Below are positions 35,473 to 43,916 of a DNA stretch of 64,000 bases, piece after piece. A model generated the notes under the pieces. It was not told the origin of the DNA. It did no database searches and saw nothing but the letters and a program-made list of their open reading frames with translations. The translations under genes were made by a program, and so were the position numbers. Source of the DNA: Sodalis glossinidius str. 'morsitans'. GTDB taxonomy: Bacteria; Pseudomonadota; Gammaproteobacteria; Enterobacterales; Enterobacteriaceae. Numbering within the stretch: the first letter of the stretch is position 1; every line of letters begins with the position of its first letter. The stretch spans positions 2,294,001 to 2,358,000 of the forward strand of contig NC_007712.1 of NCBI RefSeq assembly GCF_000010085.1, read 5' to 3'.

Positions 35473-35959
35473 GCCACCCGCCACCCGGTGGCATATCATT
35501 GCACCGACGCGGTAGTCTGGCATGCCGTTGACCCTGAGCAAATAGACTTGACCCGCAGTGCGGCTAAAGCCTGTAGCACCAGAGCTGCCATGCGCTTGCA
35601 TTGCGTTAAGGCAGTGCGGTGATGGCCTAACCCGCACTGCCGATTTGCCAAGGTGCGGCAACTGGGCCGGATCGGCGCTCGCCGTCCGGGGTGTGTCGAG
35701 CGTCGGCGTTCCAGGTTACGCCGCTCATCTTGAGAGCGCCTGCCGACAGCAGGATTGAGCTGTGCCGTTTGTTCGCCATCATGCTGCCCCTGTAGGCAAA
35801 TACAGCCCCGTATCGACCGCCGTACCTGTGGGGGGCAGAATAAAGATTACAGGGGAAGGATAAATCTGTATAATAGCGCAAGTGTTTTTAGTTAATATTT
35901 TGATTTTAAATGTATTTTAATCCATTCGACGCCTGTGAAGGCGACATGTGAGGTTCGCC
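35473..35959. other. Intergenic region yciO-rluB
   Basis: About 490 bases with scattered stops. Repeats of GCAGTGCGG and CCCGCACTGC near 35550-35640 could form stems. No remnant of yciQ, which stands here in E. coli, can be read. The last 70 bases are A+T-rich and should hold the rluB promoter. Confidence 0.5.
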
Positions 35960-36853
35960 ATGAGCGAAAGCGAAAAACTGCAAAAAGTCCTGGCCCGCTC
36001 CGGTCAGGGTTCCCGTCGCGAAATCGAAGCCGTAATCGAACAAGGCCGCGTCAGCGTTGACGGCAAAGTTGCCACACTTGGGGATCGCGTTGACGTCACC
36101 AGCACCACCAAAATCCGTATTGATGGGCGCATCATCGCCATCAAACCGGTGGAAGATGCCGTATGCCGCGTGCTGACCTATTACAAGCCGGAAGGAGAAC
36201 TGTGTACGCGCCGCGATCCGGAAGGTCGGCCAACGGTGTTTGATCGCCTTCCGCGTCTCAATAATGCCCGTTGGGTGGCCGTTGGACGACTGGACATCAA
36301 TACCTCGGGGCTGTTGTTATTCACCACAGACGGGGAACTGGCCAATCGCCTGATGCATCCCAGCTGTAAAATAGAGCGTGAATATGCCCTGCGCGTTTTT
36401 GGCGAAGTGGATGAGGATAAACAGCGTCAGTTGACCCGTGGCGTGCAGCTGGATGATGGCCCGGCGGCTTTCCGCAGTTTGACGTTCCAGGGCGGCGAAG
36501 GTCTCAACCAGTGGTACAATGTGACCTTGACGGAAGGGCGCAATCGCGAGGTGCGGCGCCTGTGGGAGGCGGTTGGGGTGCAGGTCAGTCGGCTTATCCG
36601 TGTGCGCTACGGCGACGTTACGCTGCCGAAAGGGCTGCCGCGCGGCGGCTGGACCGAACTGCCGCTTGAGCAGACCAACTACTTGCGCGAAAAAGTGCAG
36701 TTGCCGCTTGAATCGGTCACCAAACTGCCGGTCGAGCGCGATCGCCGCCGCCTGAAAGCGACGCAAATTCGCCGTGTGGTGAAGCGCAACAGTCAGAGAG
36801 CGCCATCGCGACGCGGTGGTCAAAGCATCAAACGTAATAACGGTGTAGGTTAA
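35960..36853 (+). CDS. rluB: 23S rRNA pseudouridine(2605) synthase
   Basis: 297 residues from ATG 35960 (MSESEKLQKVLARSG); an upstream ATG at 35948 adds four residues that E. coli RluB lacks. An S4 domain (residues 5-60) precedes the RsuA/RluB catalytic domain with the Asp motif VGRLDINTSGLLLFT and GRNREVRRLWEAVGV. The C-terminal tail is basic and low in complexity (RRLKATQIRRVVKRNSQR). It modifies U2605 of 23S rRNA. Intact. Confidence 0.94.
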   Translation: MSESEKLQKVLARSGQGSRREIEAVIEQGRVSVDGKVATLGDRVDVTSTTKIRIDGRIIAIKPVEDAVCRVLTYYKPEGELCTRRDPEGRPTVFDRLPRLNNARWVAVGRLDINTSGLLLFTTDGELANRLMHPSCKIEREYALRVFGEVDEDKQRQLTRGVQLDDGPAAFRSLTFQGGEGLNQWYNVTLTEGRNREVRRLWEAVGVQVSRLIRVRYGDVTLPKGLPRGGWTELPLEQTNYLREKVQLPLESVTKLPVERDRRRLKATQIRRVVKRNSQRAPSRRGGQSIKRNNGVG

Positions 36854-37077
36854 CGGTGCCCGCGCACCGACTTAGGCTAGCGCCGGAACCTGTGCTAGCC
36901 TTAAGGCCGGGACCCATCGCCGCATGACCAATGCGCTTAAGCATTTTTCCCGGTTATCACGCCCAGAAGCGCGGGCGGGCAGCCCACGCGAGGTGGTGTC
37001 TAAGCGATCGTGTCACGTGGCGTCGTCAATGCGGTTTCGGCGCCTGACTTAAAAAAACGTCTGTCGACGTGACAGCG

Positions 37078-37263
37078 TCACCAATAAATTCCCTGCTGCG
37101 CCATGACGCCGGCATCTAAAGCGTGTTTCACCAGCCGGATCTCGCTGACGGTATACGCCATCTCCAGCAATGCTCGGTGGCAGCCCCGTCCGGCGATAAT
37201 GTCTGCGCGATCCAAGAAGGCGGCGCGCGCGCCCTGCGCGGTGCCCGGTTGCCGGGAGATCAC
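37078..37263 (-). pseudogene. btuR: btuR (cob(I)alamin adenosyltransferase), 3' remnant
   Basis: The minus strand reads ADIIAGRGCHRALLEMAYTV then SEIRLVKHALDAGVMAQQGI with stop at 37078-37080. This is the C-terminal end of BtuR/CobO (GRGCHRDILELADTVSE... in E. coli). The first 140 or so residues, with the ATP-binding loop, are missing. The location between rluB and sohB and the orientation match E. coli. yciK, its E. coli neighbour, is gone entirely. Confidence 0.8.
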
Positions 37264-37421
37264 GGTTGCGAGCCCCGGTCCGACGCAGGCCGGCTCAGTT
37301 CGCCTTGGACGGGAAGCGGGCCTCTCGCCCTGGCGGCATTATTCTGATTTTTCAGGCGACGCGGCGCAGACTCTTGGCTAGAATAGTTGGCAACTGTTCT
37401 CATAATTAGCAAGGCGGCTTT

Positions 37422-38468
37422 ATGGAATATTTTGCATTGTACGGACTTTTTCTGGCCAAAACCCTCACCGTAGTGCTGGCGATCGGCGCGCTATTAATAG
37501 TGGTGTTTGGTTTACGCCTGCGGACGCGCCAGCGTAAAGGACAGATTCAAATCGAGGATTTGGGCAAGCACTACCGCGAGAGACAGCGGGAGATGCAACT
37601 GGCACGGCTAGGCGAAGCCGAGAAGGGAGTATGGCACAAACGGCACAAAAAGCAGGATAAAGCCGAAGCCAAGCAGGCCAAACTTCTGGCGAATCGGGGG
37701 GATAATGTTGGGGCCCGTTCTTGCCTGTACGTGCTGGACTTTACCGGCAGTATGGACGCGGGAGAGGTGAGCTCGCTGCGCGAGGAAATTACCGCCGTGT
37801 TGTCGGTGGCTAAATCGGGGGATGAGGTATTGCTGCGGCTCGAAAGCCCCGGCGGCGTGGTGCACGGCTATGGCCTGGCGGCGTCACAGCTGCAGCGGTT
37901 GCGGGAAAAAGGCATTCCGCTTACCGTCGCGGTAGATAAGGTCGCCGCCAGCGGCGGTTATATGATGGCCTGCGTCGCGGACCGCATCGTCGCCGCCCCC
38001 TTTGCTATTATCGGCTCCATAGGCGTGGTCGCGCAGATCCCTAACTTCCACCGCCTGTTGAAACGTAATGATATTGATATGGAGCTGCATACCGCCGGCG
38101 CTTATAAGCGGACGCTGACACTGTTTGGCGAAAATTCCCCCGCCGGGCGTGAGAAGTTCCAGCAGGAGTTGAATGAGACACATCAGCTGTTTAAGTCCTT
38201 TGTCCAGCGTATGCGCCCTACGCTTGATGTCGACACCGTCGCTACCGGCGAGCATTGGTATGGCGAGCAGGCGCAACATTTGGGACTGGTGGACGCAATC
38301 GGCACCAGCGACGATTTGCTGATTGAACAGCTGGCGCGGCATGAGGTGATCAGCGTGCGCTTTAGCCGACCGAAATGCTGGATGAGTCGCTTTACCGACA
38401 GCGCCGCGTTAAGCCTGGAGCAGCGGCTTATGCGCTACTGGCAGCGCGCGCAGAAGCCGCTGCTGTAA
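37422..38468 (+). CDS. sohB: Inner-membrane peptidase SohB (S49 family)
   Basis: 348 residues. One N-terminal membrane helix (residues 8-32), a basic helical linker, then the protease domain with the nucleophile Ser178 in VAASGGYMMAC and the likely general base Lys228 in AGAYKRTLT. SohB is a signal-peptide-peptidase-like periplasmic enzyme. AAGGCGG precedes the ATG. Intact, normal length. Confidence 0.94.
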   Translation: MEYFALYGLFLAKTLTVVLAIGALLIVVFGLRLRTRQRKGQIQIEDLGKHYRERQREMQLARLGEAEKGVWHKRHKKQDKAEAKQAKLLANRGDNVGARSCLYVLDFTGSMDAGEVSSLREEITAVLSVAKSGDEVLLRLESPGGVVHGYGLAASQLQRLREKGIPLTVAVDKVAASGGYMMACVADRIVAAPFAIIGSIGVVAQIPNFHRLLKRNDIDMELHTAGAYKRTLTLFGENSPAGREKFQQELNETHQLFKSFVQRMRPTLDVDTVATGEHWYGEQAQHLGLVDAIGTSDDLLIEQLARHEVISVRFSRPKCWMSRFTDSAALSLEQRLMRYWQRAQKPLL

Positions 38469-39007
38469 CGACAATCGGGCGTCAGCGGCCGCAAAACGGC
38501 GGCTATCGCGGCGACTCCTTAGAGGGCACAAAGCCGCTACTCTCGTGATGAGGGACAGCAAGCACCGCCAGCTGCTTGCCCTAGCGGAGCCGCGCAAGCG
38601 GCTAATGCCGCATGGCGACCGTCAAGGGGGGGTATGATGACCATAGTCTTTATATGGTCATAGGGACATAAGTTATTGCCGGAAAGAAGATAATCTTTGC
38701 GTCACGTTTCAGACCCTTTCATACAGAAATCCGGGTGGCCACCAGGTTGACCTGCTATCTAGTTAGTTTGCGCGCCGGCGGCGGGGCGGGTGACGCGTCG
38801 ACCAGGTAGCGCCATACGCGTGCTGCTGCTCGACGAAGACGGACAGCAACGCGACTGGGTCAAGAGGGCTGACGTTTTCAGCCCGGCCTTTCACTTAATA
38901 ACGCGCGCCGGCACGCAATCTAATCGGCATTGAACATTTATGTCCGCCGAACCCGTCGTTTGGCGCCGCTTGCAGCACAAACGGCGGAGTTGACCCGGCG
39001 CGCTAGA
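38469..39007. other. Intergenic region sohB-yciN
   Basis: About 540 bases without a credible gene. It contains a perfect inverted repeat (38637-38661), G+C-rich runs and decayed sequence near 38800-38930. The short frames present are not protein-like. It may be a remnant of an unidentified gene. Confidence 0.5.
38637..38661. repeat. Inverted repeat ATGACCATA / TATGGTCAT
   Basis: Two perfect 9-bp arms with a 7-base spacer (GTCTTTA) in non-coding DNA. It could be an operator for a dimeric regulator or an RNA hairpin. There is no T-run, so a terminator is unlikely. Confidence 0.5.
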
Positions 39008-39259
39008 TCAGTCTGCCAAATGATATTTTTCCGACAGGACATGGGCAAGATGCTTGAACATATTAAAGACGGCGGTTGTCTTTGGCGTGGGTATTCCTTG
39101 CTCATCAAGAAAAAACTCACCGCGAAAAACCAGCACCGGCCCTTTCTGTTCAACCTCGGTGGCTAGCATTCCCTGCATATAGTCTTCGTGCTCGCGAATT
39201 ATCCGGTTCGCTTCTTCTAACAGACTTTTTCTGTCTATGGCGATGGTGAAGTTGTGCAT
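39008..39259 (-). CDS. yciN: YciN family protein (DUF2498)
   Basis: 83 residues from ATG 39259 (CAGGAGTG before it). IDRKSLLEEANRIIREHEDY, FFLDEQGIPTPKTTAVFNMF and KHLAHVLSEKYHL match E. coli YciN almost throughout. An upstream in-frame extension exists but lacks similarity. The function is unknown; in E. coli it also sits divergent to topA. Intact. Confidence 0.93.
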   Translation of the reverse strand: MHNFTIAIDRKSLLEEANRIIREHEDYMQGMLATEVEQKGPVLVFRGEFFLDEQGIPTPKTTAVFNMFKHLAHVLSEKYHLAD

Positions 39260-39680
39260 ATTTTTCACTCCTGTATTAACGCGTGCTCTATTGTAATACT
39301 CGGTTGTGTTTGTCGGCAAACCGACTAAGGTTTATTCGTTTAGATTGCGGTTTTGCTAATTGAGTAGCAGGTAAAACCATTTTTTCCCCCGCTTATTGGT
39401 TGCACCAGTTTTTTTATCATGTACAGTGTGGCCTTCCGCGCATCGGGTGGTTATTTTGTTACCGATTAGCGGGGAAATAAGCAGCGATCGCCTGCGCTTA
39501 TTATAAAAATAAGCGGATTAACAAGAAGTTGACCAGGTGCTCTCCCGTTTGGGAAGTGCGACAAAAAACAGGTTGATTTTTGGCGTCGCTGCCGCAATAT
39601 AAAAAAAGAGGTATGCCCAGCCAGGGTCTGGCGCTAAAAACTTCTTAATTGCAGAAGACATCACTCAGGTAAAGGTAAAA

Positions 39681-42269
39681 ATGGGTAAAGCTCTCGTTAT
39701 CGTTGAATCGCCGGCCAAAGCCAAAACGATTAATAAATATTTAGGCAAAGACTACGTGGTTAAGTCCAGCGTTGGTCACATCCGCGATTTGCCGACCAGC
39801 GGTTCAGCGAGTCAAAAGAGCACCGACGCCAGTAAAAAGAAAAAAGGCAAACCGGACGCGCAACTCGCATTGGTCAACCGGATGGGTATCGATCCTTACC
39901 ATGGCTGGAAAGCCCGGTACGAGATTTTGCCCGGTAAAGAGAAAGTGGTGACCGAGCTGAAAGCGCTGGCGGAAAAAGCCGATCACATCTACCTCGCAAC
40001 CGACCTTGACCGCGAAGGGGAGGCTATCGCCTGGCATCTGCGCGAAGTCATCGGCGGTGATGATAAACGTTTCAGCCGCGTTGTGTTCAACGAAATCACC
40101 CGCAACGCCATCACCCAGGCTTTTGAGCAGCCGGGCGAGCTGAATATTGACCGGGTCAATGCCCAGCAGGCGCGGCGTTTCATGGATCGCGTCGTGGGCT
40201 ATATGGTATCGCCGCTGCTGTGGAAAAAAATTGCCCGTGGTCTGTCGGCTGGACGGGTCCAGTCGGTCGCGGTCCGCCTGGTTGTGGAACGCGAGCGGGA
40301 AATCAAAGCGTTTGTTCCCGAAGAGTATTGGGAACTGCATGCCGACCTGAAAACGGCGCAGGCAGCGCCGCTGGCGATGCAGGTGACGCATCAGCGGGAG
40401 AAACCTTTCAAGCCCGTTAATCAGCAGCAAATCCAGGCGGCGTTGGACGGGCTTGAAAATGCGGATTACGTGGTCAGCGATCGTGACGATAAACCGACCA
40501 GCAGCAAGCCGGGGGCGCCGTTCACCACATCGACGCTGCAACAGGCGGCCAGCACCCGCCTGGGCTATGGCGTTAAGAAAACCATGACGCTGGCGCAGCG
40601 CTTATATGAAGCCGGACATATCACGTATATGCGTACCGACTCCACCAACTTGAGTCAGGACGCGCTTAATATGGCTCGCGGCTACATCAGCGCATCTTTC
40701 GGCAGTCCCTACTTGCCGAAGCAGGCCAATGATTACGCCAGTAAAAATAACGCCCAGGAAGCACATGAGGCGATCCGTCCCTCCGACGTTAACGCCCTGG
40801 CGGAACAACTGAAAGACATGGAAGCCGATGTGCAGAAACTTTACCAGCTGATATGGCGTCAGTTTGTTGCCTGCCAAATGACGCCGGCGCAATATGATTC
40901 CACCACGCTTACCGTCACCGCCGGCGAGTTTCAACTGCGCGCCCGCGGCCGCACGTTACGTTTTGACGGCTGGACCAAAGTCATGCCAGCGCTGCGCAAA
41001 GGCGACGAAGACCGGACCCTGCCGGCGGTGGAAGCAGGCCAGACGCTTACGCTTATCAAATTGCTGCCCAGTCAGCATTTCACCAAACCGCCCGCCCGCT
41101 ATAGTGAAGCCTCGCTGGTGAAAGAGCTGGAAAAGCGCGGGATTGGCCGGCCGTCGACCTATGTTTCCATCATCTCCACCATTCAGGATCGCGGCTATGT
41201 CCATGCGGAAAACCGCCGTTTTTATGCGGAAAAAATGGGGGAAATCGTCACCGATCGTCTGGAGGAAAACTTCCGCGAGCTGATGAATTACAATTTTACC
41301 GCCAAGATGGAGGATACCCTCGATCAGGTGGCCGCCAATCAGCAGGAGTGGAAACAGGTGCTTGATGCCTTCTTCCAGGAATTCAGTCAGCAGTTGGAAA
41401 ACGCCGAAAAAGATCCGGAAGACGGCGGCATGCGGCCCAATCAGATGGTGATGGCTAGCATCAACTGCCCGGTCTGTGGCCGCAAGATGGGGATCCGTAC
41501 CGCCAGCACCGGCGTGTTCCTAGGCTGTTCGGGCTATGCGCTGCCGCCGAAAGAACGCTGCAAAAATACCATCAATCTGATCCCGGAATCAGAGACCCTG
41601 AATGTGCTAGAGGGCGACGATGCGGAAACCAATGCCTTGCGCGCACGTCGCCGCTGCGGGAAATGCGGCACCGCCATGGACAGCTATGTTATCGACGGGC
41701 AGCGTAAACTCCACGTGTGCGGCAATAACCCGCTGTGCGACGGCTATGATATCGAACAGGGAGAGTTTCGTATCAAGGGCTATGACGGTCCGGTCGTGGA
41801 GTGTGAGAAATGCGGTGCCGATATGCACCTGAAACTGGGGCGTTTTGGCAAATACATGGCCTGCACCAACGACGACTGCAAGAACACCCGCAAAATCCTG
41901 CGCAATGGCGATGTGGCGCCGCCGAAGGAAGATCCGGTGCCACTGCCCGAGCTGCTGTGCGAGAAGTCGGATGCTTATTTTGTCCTGCGCGACGGTGCGG
42001 CGGGGGTATTTCTGGCCGCCAACACGTTCCCGAAATCCCGCGAGACCCGCGCGCCGCTGGTGGCCGAGTTGGCCCGCTTCCGCGATCGCCTGCCGGAAAA
42101 TCTGCGCTATCTGGCCGACGCGCCCGTCAAGGATGACGAAGGCGATAGTACGTTAGTGCGCTTTAGCCGTAAAACCAAGCAACAATATGTCTCATCGGAA
42201 AAAGACGGCAAGGCCACCGGCTGGACCGCTTTCTACATTGATGGCGAATGGCAGGTGACGAAAAAGTAA
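39681..42269 (+). CDS. topA: DNA topoisomerase I
   Basis: 862 residues, against 865 in E. coli. The TOPRIM domain at the N-terminus (ALVIVESPAKAKTI, YLATDLDREGEAIAWHLRE), the active-site Tyr in GHITYMRTDSTNLS, and PSTYVSIISTIQDRGYV are present. Three C-terminal Cys4 zinc fingers (CPVCGRKMG...; CGKCGTAMD...; CEKCGADMH...) and zinc-ribbon-like ends follow. It relaxes negative supercoils. Intact; several possible promoter boxes lie in the A+T-rich 39350-39680 region. Confidence 0.97.
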   Translation: MGKALVIVESPAKAKTINKYLGKDYVVKSSVGHIRDLPTSGSASQKSTDASKKKKGKPDAQLALVNRMGIDPYHGWKARYEILPGKEKVVTELKALAEKADHIYLATDLDREGEAIAWHLREVIGGDDKRFSRVVFNEITRNAITQAFEQPGELNIDRVNAQQARRFMDRVVGYMVSPLLWKKIARGLSAGRVQSVAVRLVVEREREIKAFVPEEYWELHADLKTAQAAPLAMQVTHQREKPFKPVNQQQIQAALDGLENADYVVSDRDDKPTSSKPGAPFTTSTLQQAASTRLGYGVKKTMTLAQRLYEAGHITYMRTDSTNLSQDALNMARGYISASFGSPYLPKQANDYASKNNAQEAHEAIRPSDVNALAEQLKDMEADVQKLYQLIWRQFVACQMTPAQYDSTTLTVTAGEFQLRARGRTLRFDGWTKVMPALRKGDEDRTLPAVEAGQTLTLIKLLPSQHFTKPPARYSEASLVKELEKRGIGRPSTYVSIISTIQDRGYVHAENRRFYAEKMGEIVTDRLEENFRELMNYNFTAKMEDTLDQVAANQQEWKQVLDAFFQEFSQQLENAEKDPEDGGMRPNQMVMASINCPVCGRKMGIRTASTGVFLGCSGYALPPKERCKNTINLIPESETLNVLEGDDAETNALRARRRCGKCGTAMDSYVIDGQRKLHVCGNNPLCDGYDIEQGEFRIKGYDGPVVECEKCGADMHLKLGRFGKYMACTNDDCKNTRKILRNGDVAPPKEDPVPLPELLCEKSDAYFVLRDGAAGVFLAANTFPKSRETRAPLVAELARFRDRLPENLRYLADAPVKDDEGDSTLVRFSRKTKQQYVSSEKDGKATGWTAFYIDGEWQVTKK

Positions 42270-42287
42270 AAGCCGCCAGCGTCACAG

Positions 42288-42313
42288 AGCCAACCTCGCG
42301 GTTGGCTTTTTTT
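42288..42313 (+). terminator. topA terminator
   Basis: AGCCAACC and GGTTGGCT arms around TCGC, then seven T, 18 nt after the topA stop. Confidence 0.88.
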
Positions 42314-42466
42314 AATTGATAATTAAGTGATATTAAGTGTTTTTTTATGATTAAATAGTATTAGTCATAACCAACGCTTTTAAGCGCTTTCGCAGAACCT
42401 GGTTCGTCCCCGGCCCGGCGGCCTATCGCCGTGCGTCAGGTTCACGGTATTCGTCAGGACAAGCCA

Positions 42467-43441
42467 ATGAAATTGCAGCAACTTCGTTATATTGTGGAAG
42501 TGGTTAACCACAACCTGAATGTCTCCTCCACCGCCGAGGGGCTTTACACCTCTCAGCCCGGCATCAGTAAGCAGGTGCGGATGCTGGAGGATGAATTGGG
42601 CGTGCAGATTTTTGCCCGCAGCGGCAAGCATCTGACCAAGGTCACACCGGCGGGCCAGGAAATCATCCGCATAGCACGCGAGGTGCTGTCCAAGGTCGAT
42701 GCCATCAAGGCGGTCGCAGGGGAACATACTTATCCTGATAGAGGGTCGCTGTACGTGGCGACCACCCATACACAGGCGTGCTATGCGTTGCCGGAGGTGA
42801 TTAAAGGGTTTATCACGCGCTATCCACGGGTTTCACTGCATATGCATCAAGGCTCGCCTACCCAAATCGCCGAAGCGGTGTCAAAGGGGACGGCGGATTT
42901 CGCCATCGCTACCGAGGCTTTGCATCTGTATGACGATCTGGTGATGCTGCCCTGTTATGATTGGAATCGGGCCGTCGTGGTGTTGCCGGACCACCCGCTC
43001 GCCGGCAAGACATCGCTGTCTATAGAGGAGTTGGCGGTGTTTCCGCTGGTGACGTATACCTTTGGTTTTACCGGCCGCTCCGAGCTGGATACCGCCTTCA
43101 ACCGCGCCGGCCTGACGCCGCGCATCGTGTTTACCGCCACCGATGCGGATGTCATAAAAACCTATGTGCGCATGGGACTGGGGGTTGGCGTTATCGCCAA
43201 CATGGCGGTCAATAGCGAGGCGGATCCGGATTTGGTCAAAATCAATGCCGACGATCTGTTTGCCCAGAGCACCACTAAAATTGGTTTTCGTCGCAGCACC
43301 TTCCTGCGTAGCTATATGTATGATTTTATCCATCGCTTTGCCCCGCACCTGACCCGCGATGTGGTCGATATGGCGGTGGCGCTGCGCTCCAATGATGATA
43401 TCGAAGCGATGTTCAAGGACATCAAGCTGCCCTTGAAGTAA
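42467..43441 (+). CDS. cysB: LysR-type regulator CysB
   Basis: 324 residues, the E. coli length. The winged helix (MKLQQLRYIVEVVNHNLNVS, SSTAEGLYTSQPGISKQVRM) is followed by the N-acetylserine/sulfate-binding domain (residues 88 onward; ATTHTQACYALPEVIKGF). It activates the sulfate assimilation and cysteine regulon. There are earlier in-frame codons at 42431, but family length supports ATG 42467. Intact. Confidence 0.96.
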   Translation: MKLQQLRYIVEVVNHNLNVSSTAEGLYTSQPGISKQVRMLEDELGVQIFARSGKHLTKVTPAGQEIIRIAREVLSKVDAIKAVAGEHTYPDRGSLYVATTHTQACYALPEVIKGFITRYPRVSLHMHQGSPTQIAEAVSKGTADFAIATEALHLYDDLVMLPCYDWNRAVVVLPDHPLAGKTSLSIEELAVFPLVTYTFGFTGRSELDTAFNRAGLTPRIVFTATDADVIKTYVRMGLGVGVIANMAVNSEADPDLVKINADDLFAQSTTKIGFRRSTFLRSYMYDFIHRFAPHLTRDVVDMAVALRSNDDIEAMFKDIKLPLK

Positions 43442-43916
43442 CCGTCCCCCGTAAGCGGCTTCCGTTCGCAACGCCCGGCGCTGGCCGCCGCGGCGCCGAC
43501 TTGCCACTTTGGCGTGCAGCTAACCCGCACTGACTGCCCTGTTGGGGGTTATACCGGCGGCCGCGCATGATTCCCTTCTCTTTGCCGCTACCGTAGCTGT
43601 CTCTCAGAGTGGCGCTACGGCAGCCGCGAACGTGGCCTATCGTGGCCCCTGTCGCTGTCGCTGCCGCTGTTGAGCAAACGGACGGATCGACATCGCGGTT
43701 GCAGGTGCTGACGGGCGACTGCCGCTGCGGCCGCAATCAAGGGCGGCGAGCGTACAGGCGCGTCCCAGGCCATGCCGCCGCTGTATGTAGAGTTTTGCCA
43801 ATCGCAGTAATAATCCACCTATATTATGAAAACGTTGCCATTTGTTTGTACTATCTTTAAATGATTACCTCAACCCGAATAGGGTTATGACAATAATGAT
43901 TTTTTTGGGAGGAGTT
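43442..43916. other. Intergenic region cysB-acnA
   Basis: Roughly 475 bases. The first half is G+C-rich and stop-rich; no remnant of ymiA or yciX (present here in E. coli) is readable. The 43800-43916 part is A+T-rich, ends with GGGAGGAG, and is the likely acnA promoter/leader. Confidence 0.5.
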
